From a virus, in IMG/VR virus record IMGVR_UViG_3300006919_000158, positions 1 through 37,043 of that record: a DNA stretch of 37,043 nucleotides. One strand, written 5' to 3'. Shown here piece after piece: positions 27,801 through 36,785 of the stretch. The notes beneath the pieces are model-generated. The model worked only from the letters and a program-made list of their open reading frames with translations, searched no databases and was not told the origin of the DNA. Position 1 is the stretch's first letter. Each line of letters begins with the position of its first letter. Position numbers and translations under genes: made by a program.

Positions 27801-30800
27801 TTACACGAAAGATCGTTTAATAAAAATGATGAGTTTTTCTATTCTAATTTGACTCCTGAATTACAGGCTTTAATAGATATAGTAGATGAAATAGCAGCTA
27901 ACGAGAATGCAGGAGCATATGAAGGCACAGGTGTTACTAAACAAATAGAAGACTATTCAACATTAAAAAATATGTTAAACGAAAACAACCTTGTTAAAGA
28001 GGTTGCTTCTGAAAAACAATTAGCTTTAATGGAGGAAGGTTGGGCCACATATATATCTGATCCTGACAATCCTAATACAAGAGAAGACGCTAAAAAAATA
28101 TTTGATGGTATATTAGAAAGTCCACAAGAAAATAAAAAGCGTAAGTCTAGAATAAAACGTTTTTGGAATTTAGTAAGTAAGCAAGGTAAGTCTATTGAAA
28201 AAGAATCTAAAGCTATCTTACAAAGTGATAACGACTTTGATGGAATGAGTTTAGAAGAAATGCGTAGTAAAATTACTGCTGACATGCTTAAAATGACTCC
28301 TGAAGAAGTTAGACAAGGCAGGGCTACTAATTCTAGAAGAATGAATTATAAGCCTAACAGAAACTTAACTGATACATCTGTTTTTGAAAATGAATTAGCT
28401 AACAATGTATATAGAGCCGTAAGTAATGATAAAAAGTTAATAAAAGAGTTTGCTACTAAATACTCTAACGATCCTTCTAAACTATTAGAAGATGATGAGT
28501 TTATAAACATTATAGTAGAAAACATGGCTCAGCTATCATACGAATATGGTGTTCATAATAGATTTGCAGAGGCTATAATATACAATACTAAAAAACTATC
28601 TAAATTAAATCGTGAAGTTGTTGATTTACAAAAGAAAATTGATGCAGCTAAAAATTTAGATTCTAGAAGAGAGTTTGTAAAACAAATTAAATTTAAAAAA
28701 GCACAACTTAGAAAAGCAGCATCTAAAGTACAGCCAAAAGATATAGACACTACTACTATACAAATGGGTGAAACTAGTATGAGTGTAAGGTCTTTTGCAC
28801 AGGCTATAGCTTTTAAAGTTATGAATCGTAAAGGCATAAACTCTGCTTTTGATAGATTTACTAGAGAGGTAAAAAAACTATCTAGCGATGTAACAAAATC
28901 AGAGTTAGAAAATTTATTTAATAATGCTTTAGAAAAAGAAGGTCTTAATGATTTACAAATAGAATCTCTTGTAAGCGATCAATTGCGTGTAGTAATAGAT
29001 GAGTATGAAAAAGTATTTGGTATTAACTACCACGGCTTAGACGCTATTACAGACATTAATGAATTAGTAGACTATAGTGATAATGTTTTAAATATATACA
29101 ACAAAGACAAAGACGAGCTATTGTCTAGTATGTCTACTTTAATGCAAGACTTCACTAGAGTATATATGCAAACGCCAGAAGCTCAGTCTAAAAAGAAATC
29201 TGTAAGACAGCCATATGTAAAGAACAAGGCTTTAGGCGCTATGGCAATAATCTTGCAAACAGCACAACAGCATAGAGGTGATATACAGGGTTTTATAGGA
29301 TCTATTAGGTCTAATAAAAATAGTTCTGTAGTTGCTTTTGTAAAATACTTAGAAGATAAGTTAATAGTAGAAGGAGCTAAATATAGAAAGCCATTACAAA
29401 TACTTAGGAACAAAGACACTAAGAATGTACAAAAAAGTATGGCTGATTATTTATTATCATCTATATGGATAAACTTTAGCAATAGAACTAACGAACAAAT
29501 ATTTAGTACAGTAGAAAAAAATAATGACTCAACACAAATTAACTCATTAGATTTATTTAATGAAGAAACTACAGCTAATGAAGAAAGAGCTTTAGTGTCA
29601 AGAGTTATTAAAGAAGCTGGTTATATATTTAACAAAGGTAGAGAAGGTGACAGAAGACGTAGAGATATAGAGTTTTCTAAAAAAATTATATCAGCTATCA
29701 AAGGATTAAATACTGATTCTACCACTACATATGAAGACGCTGAATCTGTATTAATGGAAATGTTTGATGTTTATGGTGGTAATTATTTTTATTGGAGTAC
29801 TTTAGAACAAACAGGTATACAGGACGGCAGAAATAGAATTAGTTTAAACGATTGGTTTAAAAAGAATGAAAACAAAATAATAAAGTCATTAAAAGATTCT
29901 AGAATAGATGTAGGTGTATTTGAGCCTGTATTGCAGCAAGCAGCTTTAAATAGTAGAGTATTCTATTACTTTACTATGATAAAGAATGCAGAAGGCAATC
30001 CATCAAACACAATGAATAGTCGTAGCTTTATTATAAATCAGAACGAAAGACTAAATGAGTTTTTTGCTAGAAAAGAAGAAGAGACTGATCAAGAATATTA
30101 CGACAGAGTTTATGATAGAGCAGAATCATTAACAAGTATATACGGTAACAATGCTTACCTTCCGTTTGAATTTAAAGTTGTTGATGGTGTTGAAACAATT
30201 GAGCCTAGAATGAACGTTTTAAAGTTTAGAGGTGGTCTTATATCACAATTAAACAATAGAGGCTTAAACTACGTTAGATTAACTCCACAAGAGCTTATGG
30301 TTAGTGAGATGTCTGACTTTATGAGTGCGCTAGGTAGACGTAGACAAAAAGATAGTGAAGGCAATATAGTTGACACTACATACATGCAGCAGGTTGGCGT
30401 CTTTGCAGAAAAGACTAGAATGTATTATGTAGAAACTAAACTACTTAAAGATTCACAAATTAAAGAAGAGATAGATTTTAGATTGTCTGACTATATTGGA
30501 CAAACATATTTAGATGGAAATCCTGTATTGCCATTTATAAAACAAAAAGGTAAAAAGGCTGTTATAGATGAGTCTTATGTTAGAAAGCAAGTAGCCTTGT
30601 TAGAAAAGCATATGATGAATAATTTACATTTATACAAAACAAATGTAGATTTTGAGCAAATGTTTGATGGCAACAAATTAAATGCTGCAGGTAAAAAAGC
30701 ATTACGTACATATATATTAAACTTTGGTATTAATAGATTCCAAGCACAAAGAATGTTTATAGGTGATCATAAACAATTTAAAAGTGAAGAAGATTTTGTA

Positions 30801-33800
30801 AAGCGTAGTGCTGGATCTATAGCAAGACAAATGCCTACTGATATAAATCAATCTGTAGATGTTCTTATATTAAAAGATCAAGAAATTGATGGTTTTTCAG
30901 AAATGGATGCGCAAGGCTATATGCTTAGCGAAGATGCTGACAACGTAGGATCGCAGTATGGATTAAACTTTATGCGTAATGATAGTGAAACTGCTAGACA
31001 CTTTAAATATGTTTACTATGGTCAAGACTTGCGTGAAGATGGTTTAATTAATAATGTTTTTCAATCAAACAGTTCTTTTTACGCTAAAGCTAATGTTATG
31101 TCTATTACTCCTGAAATGGAAAAGAAAAATGCATATTTAGCTAGTGTAGCAGAATTATTAAGAGTTCGTAAAGCGGATTTACAAAAAGATAACAAAGAAC
31201 TTAACTACCAAGTTGTAGCATATCAAGAATCTGCTATCAAAACAGCACCTTTTAAATTAGAACAATATAGTATAGACTTAAAAGATATTAATGCTGATAT
31301 AGTTGGTACAGCATATGAATTTGAAATAAAACAACCTTATAATGATTTATATTCTAATGATTTAGGTTACGTTGGTTTAGATGGACAAAACTTTGGTGTA
31401 CAGTTAATACTTGATAAAGAAAAGTATACATCACCAATGGCATCACAGTCATACTCACAACACCTAACTAATACTACGCCTGAAACAAAATTGTTAGCGC
31501 AAGGAGCACATAGAGCAATAGCTAGAGCTATGTCTTATCAATTACAAGAATCAGGAGTTAAAAAGTATTATAATGTAGATGAGTATACAGAGGGAAAACA
31601 AATATCTTTAAATAGATCTTTATTAGATAAAATTAATTCATCTTGGGCTGGTAATCCTACTGGCAATATGAAGGATTATGCAAGTGCATTTTTCCCAAAG
31701 CTTAATGTATCTAGAAACTCTATACTTAATAAATTACTTATAGAGGTTGGTACAAAAGTTGTTACTCCAGGAACTATAGCATTCCAGGTAACTCCATATG
31801 GTTACAACTTAAAATCGTTTACAACTTTAAAATCTATAAAAGATACTACAAGCGATCCTGCTAAAATTAACAAGTTAATAGATAAGTATGGTGAAGATTT
31901 AATTGTTTCTGAAGCTATACTGCCATATAATATGTCTAAAGATTATAATGTAGGTGATATAGTATTAGGTAGTCGTATACCTTCACACGCAAAAGCAACG
32001 CAGCCTGTATTAATTGTTAAAGATTTCTTTGATAGAGATGCTGGTAGTATAATAGCTGTGGCAACTGGTGTTTCTAAATCTATGGGTTCTGACCTTGATG
32101 GTGATGCTATATTTGTAAACAGCAAATATGTTAAGAAAAATTTAAAGTTATCAGAAACAGCTTACAATAGAGCTTTTGACAACATTGTTAAATTAAATGG
32201 TAATCAAGCACACATAGATGAAATAACTACACCAATTGATTTTGAAAATGATGTAAAAGAGGCTTTAGAGTTTGCGGAAGATAAATTAGGTAGACGTACT
32301 GATGATTTTTCTACAGCATCAAATCAAATAATGCCTATAGGTATGTTAAATGCTTTTAACGAAAATGTGCCTGCGGGTGGAATGATTGGTATTGCCGCTA
32401 CAATGCAAAGAGATATGAATTACTTTGCACACCATAATGCAGAAATAGATTTTTCTGTAAGAATAGAAGGTGTAGAAAGGAATAAAATATCAGATGATGG
32501 TAAAACTAATTATTTACAAACTGCTAAAGTTTTAAATATTATATTAGATAATCCAAAGTACCAGTATGCACGTAAGCTAGGATTTACTTATGAAACAATA
32601 AAACCAGCAATGTTGTTGCTTAGAATGGGCTTTAATTTTAAGCAGGTAGCAACTATACTAAATAGCCAAGGTGCATTAAAATATAATAAGTACGTATCTG
32701 AAAGAACTGTTATAAATGTTAATGACATGTCTTATTATACTCCTGGACAAAAAGCAATGCTTGAGTACTATGAATCAGAATACAATAACAAAGAAGTTAC
32801 TGATTCGATACAATTCTTATCTAAGAAGCAATCACCATCTATGTATGTAAGAAAAAATGTTGATCCATTATTAGATGTTAAGAAAGGCGATACAATAAAT
32901 TTAGACTTTAGCAATGTCAATGACAATATGTTTAATATGCAGGTTGTTAAATTGCTAGACTCTATGAATAAAGTTGGTACTGAAGTATTTGACGTAGGTA
33001 GAGTTATTGGTTCTTATGGTCTTACATTACAAAATGGATTCCAAGTTGACAAACTTTTGTCTGATTTTGAAAATGTAGGTAATAAAGATTCTAGGTTTGT
33101 TGAAGGTCCAATGAAAGCTTTAAAAGCTGATCCTATTATACAACACAATGTAGACGTTCTTAATAAAATAAAAGAATTAGATAGAGAAATTAATACGCAG
33201 TATAGTAATGAAGCTTTACAAGTACAAAAATCTATAAATAAAATAGTTGATAGTAGTCAACAAAATGCATTCGAAAATCATCCTGTTGCTGTTAGACAGT
33301 ATCAGTTATTTAGAATGCAGCAAGATTTATCTGTGCTACAAGATATGCCGTCGCAAGACGTGTTATTTGCAAGCATAGAGCAGTTAGTGTATGAAAATTC
33401 TAAACTGCCGTATGATTTGCAAAATAGATATTTAGCTGACGGTATTATATTAAATTATGATAGTAAAACTGTATCACTAAATAGCAGGTTTGTTGACGCT
33501 AACATACCTGAGTCTGATATAAATATATTGCAGAGACATTTTGATTTGCTAGATCAAAACAGAGGTATTAATAAATTTGATATAGCTCCAGGTACACCAA
33601 GAATAGAGGTAGACAAAATTGATGATATAGAAATGGGATACACGCCTATTTATATGGACTTTAATACAGACCAAAGAAAGCTGTTTATACAAATGGACTT
33701 TTTGCAAAACGGATGGATTGGTTCTTCTTCTACTTCAGTATTATGGAGCCCTAACTCTTTTGGTAAAGATTTTAAAATTAATCAAGAGTTAAACAATTTA

Positions 33801-36758
33801 ATATTAGATAATAAAAGAAATGTTTCTAGTCAAGAGGCAGATAATTTAGCTATAGAGTTTTTAAAACAATACTCTTATAACGCTCCTTCAGTTACAATGA
33901 TTGAAAGCGAAGTATCTGAAGATGGCACTGTTTATGCTATTAAAAATTATCCACCTCCTGTAATAGATAAGTTACAACAATCTAACACGCCTCATGTTGT
34001 AAAATCGTGGGATAATGTAGATAGATTGTATAGAACTTTTGAATATAAAGATGGTAAATATTATCTAATAGGAGATTCTAAATTTAATCCTAAACAAGAA
34101 GAACAACATAGGTCTACTAATACTAGCAAAACATTTAAGCAAGTAGTACGTAAAGTTGTTGACAGGAAAAAATTTGGAAATAGATCTAACAAAAGTAGAT
34201 ACAAAGGATCTTATGACATTTCTGATGTACAAGTTAATAGAGCTGAACAAGCTGGTATACCTACAAAGGCTATGTCTAAGGATGCATATTTTCAATTAAA
34301 AGGGCTGTCTACAAGAAATAGAACTATGTCTGCTGGTACTGAACAGTACTATAATAAAATGTATGAAAACTACAAAGAGCAGCATAATGATTTATATCAG
34401 TCATTGTATTTAACAGATATAAAAACTGACAACTATAAAACTTTAACTGAGGCTGAGTTAGTTGATATATCTATTAAGTTAAGTAATTTTGATAAAGTAT
34501 TATACAATCAGTATATAGAATATATTGGTGTAGAGCTTACTGAAAGAATGGAAAAAAAGCAAATAGCTAACATAGCTGAAGTTGCTAACAAAAATAAAAT
34601 TTCATTAATTGGTAAAGATTTAGGTGCTTGGGAGTCTTGGTTAATTTCTAATAACTTAAAACAAACAAATCCAGAAGTGCAATCTATTATTAGAGATTTA
34701 CAAAATGGATACATGAAGTTTGTTAAAGATTATAGAAGAATATCTAATCGTATAGGTAAGTTAGAAAAATCTATAAAAGAAGAAAGGTTATCTAAGTTAA
34801 CAAATGCACAAATTACAGGTTTGTTTTTGAGAGGTAAACTAAACGATTACATATACAAAAACTTATTTAAAGTTAATGTAAATAAAGATGGGCGTGAGTT
34901 TATATCTTTAAGAAAAGCTGAAGAATTAAAAAATGCAGGAGCTACACAAAATGAAATAGCTTTTTATAATTTGTTTATAGATCAAATACAAAAATATAGT
35001 CCTGGTAAAGATTTAACATCTATACCTTATAAGGCTATGAGTGGTTTACCTTCTCTAGGTAGACATGGTTTATTAGGTTTATACAAATCACAAATAGGCA
35101 GTACGTCTGATTTAAACAATATAAAAGTACAGGGTGAATTGTTAGACGGCACTACTGATATTAGAACGTTTGCAGAATGGAAAACTTTATACGAAGCTAA
35201 AACAAAAGATTCTTTTTTAAATAAAGCTAAAAATTTAATAAGATTAGAAAAAGTTAGAAAACGTGCTGTAGCAGCAGCTAAACGTGGTATGAACGATGAC
35301 AAAACTCCTATCTTATTAAACAAAGTAGAAAGAGCTGCTATGACTGATAGCGATGTGTTTTATAACATGATAGATAATAAAAATGTTAGTATATCAGAAA
35401 TAGGCAGTAGAGACTTAGGAGATGTGTTAAAATCATTTATACATAGCAATATGTTTAAACACGGAACGCAAGAATATAGATTAGATTATTTAAATGAAGT
35501 TAAAGTTATATCAGACAAAGATGGTAATAAATTTTTTGAAGAAACTTATCAGCAATGGGCTGTTAGAAATGAAAAGTCTGATTTCTTGGGTATGCAAACA
35601 TATTTACCTCTTATTGATGGTGCTATAGCATTAAACAAACTTAAAGGTAATGACAATATGGTAAAATATCTTCAAGAGGTTTGGAAAGACAATGTTATTG
35701 GTGGTAAAAAACAAAAATCATTTAGTGGTGTTTGGGATTGGTCTATTAACAAACTTGTAGATATTACAACTTTAGGTTATATAGGTTTAGACTCATCTGT
35801 TGTTTTAGGTAATACTATTATGGGTAAATATACAAACCTTAGGGCTAAAGGCGGAAAAGAGTTTGTAAAAGGTGAAAAAAGATTTTGGCAAGGATTTTTA
35901 GGGGGTCAGGCTTCTGTAAAATCATACAAAGAAAGAGCTAAAAATTTAAAATTTGGAGCTACTAATAAAACTACTGCAATGCTTAATGAGTTGTTTAAGT
36001 TTGAATACTATGAGTATGAAGATATATCAGCAGTACATAAACAAAATCCTATTTTTAGATTAGCATTGTGGCCAATGGAACAATCAGAAAAATGGATACA
36101 AGGTGTTATGTTTTTTGGTCAAATGACTGAAAAGCAATGGGGCTCATATGATGCAGATACAGAAGGTAATTTATTAGTAAAAGCTGTTGATGGTAAGTTT
36201 TATAAATATACAGATTTGCCTTTAGATCAAATAAGCTCTGATGCATTGAGTATAGATCAGGTAAATCAAATAGTATTTGATGTTAAGAAACAGCAAGGTT
36301 TTGGTTACTCTCCTTTAGACCAGCGTAGACTTTCTATGTATAGTTGGACAAGAGCTTTAGGACAGTTTAAGAAATACTTTTGGACATTTGGTAGAGAAAG
36401 AACAAGTGAAGAAAATATTGATATGTATGGTAATCCTGACATAGGTACATATAGAGCTTCTTTTGAATTTACACAAGATATGTATCAGGGTAAGAAAACA
36501 TTAAAAGATTTTCAAAAACTTCCTGAACACAGAAAAGATGCTATTATTAGATATGTGCGTGGTGTTGCTATGACTATGGCTGCTATGTTAGCATATGGAT
36601 TGTCATCTGATGATGATGATAGTGTAGTGTCACAAAGTATAAATAGAGCAGCATATGCTAGAATACAAGAGCAAAACGTACTCTTTAATCCAGATAGATT
36701 AAAGTTTATGGCAGTGCCTCCTAGCGTCAATTATGTATCAGATAGATTAGGGATTTAA
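24807..36758 (+). CDS. Giant virion RNA polymerase with fused ejection and metalloprotease-like domains
   Basis: The protein is 3,983 residues. Residues 195-470 are hydrophobic/amphipathic with Gly-rich stretches (FLAMLAPGAVGTKLASKG, FLGGGIGTTLVDGATIAG), like membrane-entering parts of ejected proteins. Residues 555-640 form a coiled coil, and 670-875 are a Lys/Glu/Pro linker. Next comes a zincin-like site, HEFTGH (940-945) with EEGWATY (1076-1082). The polymerase signature is at 2390-2433: RIPSHAKATQP followed by GSDLDGD, matching in order and spacing the cellular beta' block RAPTLH to NADFDGD; D2429, D2431 and D2433 would bind catalytic magnesium. The crAss-like phage phi14:2 packages such a polymerase (gp66) to transcribe early genes. 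The C-terminus has a hydrophobic segment near 3920. The long fusion is unusual; proteolytic maturation is possible. Confidence 0.82.
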   Translation: MGFDLNEFFQSRVKASRGGYQQAQDELKDQVQDYDQGGPLELNPGKNLSFSQGDISTAAAEKRRSFMDTGRGSGIQQPNVIIPEDPEVKGAIDQDRFIKQSMMQTEDIARSEVQRLQRSLLAGSGQVVSMVGDVFNFLHAITPDTGETFEPFETVGNFITKHGDKAMNQMKNTYIPKELETIEIGDMFNPTFWTGDVAQQIPNFLAMLAPGAVGTKLASKGLLKYLPKYTKASRGFLDDTVGVVTRTKGRGLGRSIINVGIEGADDFILSKGGKALSAFLGGGIGTTLVDGATIAGQTYRNGLDLGLTEEESSVAAANVFGNNFAWAGINGLSWAITFGNARIAPVSSMLKKLPKNNFGKTIAGITQSRVASFIGKAGLESYEESWQESYQDWVQKRAIAKVQGVPFKYDGDYLFASQGFRDYYDSPENNRTKFVAAATGLLGGGFSSIINDSAKQQLALDRQREILEQNIDLLNDGSRESRLAVIDNVVKHSVEARETDELKAYIQQQLDKGIIDEKLYDFYNNIIDSYEDLYNRIPDYIEETEGFGKEQYFSNLSLIERNKNALKYAEDELKSWQEENKDSIGTEKYEQVLKEKQDQLDNLRVELEEASAKARDVNLGIEQEILTENDRYKKGVGLTTDGKLTTKDGKKIGGRFAPQSKLDQEQKESIFTKEAEAKKAREEAEKPEEQEDATEEKPSIVKRAVDTAGQVARKTGEKLGIVKPKEETETPAKPDVKAEPEAETKAEPKQEEDPSVSKVASKLETGTITPENVRPQDQADVDAAINSVAEKLNAGTKVAELTDNEKTIAIEFQEEVSQARKKKDNSVDVEVGRKVDASTAREKLDKKQKTKTSQKKPAKPRDKKGKKSNYKSANQNVAKNINFRRRNARIANTMFIQDKLNVPVGIIDSSFNHFGTSPAYEVAGAIFVDPNKLYQELFVHEFTGHIYFRVNMDKPLIKNFIKEFAKSNEYVALKGRYPELEMFNYNGVDYTLAEISQDLHERSFNKNDEFFYSNLTPELQALIDIVDEIAANENAGAYEGTGVTKQIEDYSTLKNMLNENNLVKEVASEKQLALMEEGWATYISDPDNPNTREDAKKIFDGILESPQENKKRKSRIKRFWNLVSKQGKSIEKESKAILQSDNDFDGMSLEEMRSKITADMLKMTPEEVRQGRATNSRRMNYKPNRNLTDTSVFENELANNVYRAVSNDKKLIKEFATKYSNDPSKLLEDDEFINIIVENMAQLSYEYGVHNRFAEAIIYNTKKLSKLNREVVDLQKKIDAAKNLDSRREFVKQIKFKKAQLRKAASKVQPKDIDTTTIQMGETSMSVRSFAQAIAFKVMNRKGINSAFDRFTREVKKLSSDVTKSELENLFNNALEKEGLNDLQIESLVSDQLRVVIDEYEKVFGINYHGLDAITDINELVDYSDNVLNIYNKDKDELLSSMSTLMQDFTRVYMQTPEAQSKKKSVRQPYVKNKALGAMAIILQTAQQHRGDIQGFIGSIRSNKNSSVVAFVKYLEDKLIVEGAKYRKPLQILRNKDTKNVQKSMADYLLSSIWINFSNRTNEQIFSTVEKNNDSTQINSLDLFNEETTANEERALVSRVIKEAGYIFNKGREGDRRRRDIEFSKKIISAIKGLNTDSTTTYEDAESVLMEMFDVYGGNYFYWSTLEQTGIQDGRNRISLNDWFKKNENKIIKSLKDSRIDVGVFEPVLQQAALNSRVFYYFTMIKNAEGNPSNTMNSRSFIINQNERLNEFFARKEEETDQEYYDRVYDRAESLTSIYGNNAYLPFEFKVVDGVETIEPRMNVLKFRGGLISQLNNRGLNYVRLTPQELMVSEMSDFMSALGRRRQKDSEGNIVDTTYMQQVGVFAEKTRMYYVETKLLKDSQIKEEIDFRLSDYIGQTYLDGNPVLPFIKQKGKKAVIDESYVRKQVALLEKHMMNNLHLYKTNVDFEQMFDGNKLNAAGKKALRTYILNFGINRFQAQRMFIGDHKQFKSEEDFVKRSAGSIARQMPTDINQSVDVLILKDQEIDGFSEMDAQGYMLSEDADNVGSQYGLNFMRNDSETARHFKYVYYGQDLREDGLINNVFQSNSSFYAKANVMSITPEMEKKNAYLASVAELLRVRKADLQKDNKELNYQVVAYQESAIKTAPFKLEQYSIDLKDINADIVGTAYEFEIKQPYNDLYSNDLGYVGLDGQNFGVQLILDKEKYTSPMASQSYSQHLTNTTPETKLLAQGAHRAIARAMSYQLQESGVKKYYNVDEYTEGKQISLNRSLLDKINSSWAGNPTGNMKDYASAFFPKLNVSRNSILNKLLIEVGTKVVTPGTIAFQVTPYGYNLKSFTTLKSIKDTTSDPAKINKLIDKYGEDLIVSEAILPYNMSKDYNVGDIVLGSRIPSHAKATQPVLIVKDFFDRDAGSIIAVATGVSKSMGSDLDGDAIFVNSKYVKKNLKLSETAYNRAFDNIVKLNGNQAHIDEITTPIDFENDVKEALEFAEDKLGRRTDDFSTASNQIMPIGMLNAFNENVPAGGMIGIAATMQRDMNYFAHHNAEIDFSVRIEGVERNKISDDGKTNYLQTAKVLNIILDNPKYQYARKLGFTYETIKPAMLLLRMGFNFKQVATILNSQGALKYNKYVSERTVINVNDMSYYTPGQKAMLEYYESEYNNKEVTDSIQFLSKKQSPSMYVRKNVDPLLDVKKGDTINLDFSNVNDNMFNMQVVKLLDSMNKVGTEVFDVGRVIGSYGLTLQNGFQVDKLLSDFENVGNKDSRFVEGPMKALKADPIIQHNVDVLNKIKELDREINTQYSNEALQVQKSINKIVDSSQQNAFENHPVAVRQYQLFRMQQDLSVLQDMPSQDVLFASIEQLVYENSKLPYDLQNRYLADGIILNYDSKTVSLNSRFVDANIPESDINILQRHFDLLDQNRGINKFDIAPGTPRIEVDKIDDIEMGYTPIYMDFNTDQRKLFIQMDFLQNGWIGSSSTSVLWSPNSFGKDFKINQELNNLILDNKRNVSSQEADNLAIEFLKQYSYNAPSVTMIESEVSEDGTVYAIKNYPPPVIDKLQQSNTPHVVKSWDNVDRLYRTFEYKDGKYYLIGDSKFNPKQEEQHRSTNTSKTFKQVVRKVVDRKKFGNRSNKSRYKGSYDISDVQVNRAEQAGIPTKAMSKDAYFQLKGLSTRNRTMSAGTEQYYNKMYENYKEQHNDLYQSLYLTDIKTDNYKTLTEAELVDISIKLSNFDKVLYNQYIEYIGVELTERMEKKQIANIAEVANKNKISLIGKDLGAWESWLISNNLKQTNPEVQSIIRDLQNGYMKFVKDYRRISNRIGKLEKSIKEERLSKLTNAQITGLFLRGKLNDYIYKNLFKVNVNKDGREFISLRKAEELKNAGATQNEIAFYNLFIDQIQKYSPGKDLTSIPYKAMSGLPSLGRHGLLGLYKSQIGSTSDLNNIKVQGELLDGTTDIRTFAEWKTLYEAKTKDSFLNKAKNLIRLEKVRKRAVAAAKRGMNDDKTPILLNKVERAAMTDSDVFYNMIDNKNVSISEIGSRDLGDVLKSFIHSNMFKHGTQEYRLDYLNEVKVISDKDGNKFFEETYQQWAVRNEKSDFLGMQTYLPLIDGAIALNKLKGNDNMVKYLQEVWKDNVIGGKKQKSFSGVWDWSINKLVDITTLGYIGLDSSVVLGNTIMGKYTNLRAKGGKEFVKGEKRFWQGFLGGQASVKSYKERAKNLKFGATNKTTAMLNELFKFEYYEYEDISAVHKQNPIFRLALWPMEQSEKWIQGVMFFGQMTEKQWGSYDADTEGNLLVKAVDGKFYKYTDLPLDQISSDALSIDQVNQIVFDVKKQQGFGYSPLDQRRLSMYSWTRALGQFKKYFWTFGRERTSEENIDMYGNPDIGTYRASFEFTQDMYQGKKTLKDFQKLPEHRKDAIIRYVRGVAMTMAAMLAYGLSSDDDDSVVSQSINRAAYARIQEQNVLFNPDRLKFMAVPPSVNYVSDRLGI

Positions 36759-36762
36759 TTAC

Positions 36763-36770
36763 TATATTTG
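36763..36770 (+). promoter_or_regulatory. Bacteroidota-type -7 promoter element (TATATTTG)
   Basis: This is an exact TAnnTTTG match, identical to the box at 4923, in the 27-base gap after the giant polymerase gene. It is followed by an A-run and an ATG 15 bases beyond it. No clear TTG -33 box is seen at normal spacing. It probably drives a separate late transcript for the following structural gene. Confidence 0.5.
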
Positions 36771-36785
36771 TAAAAAAAAATAATA

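Noticed and set aside
27790-27830. DLHERSF (after EISQ) as part of a second zinc site
   Set aside because: It has a His-Glu pair but lacks the following His at either HExxH or HExxxH spacing.
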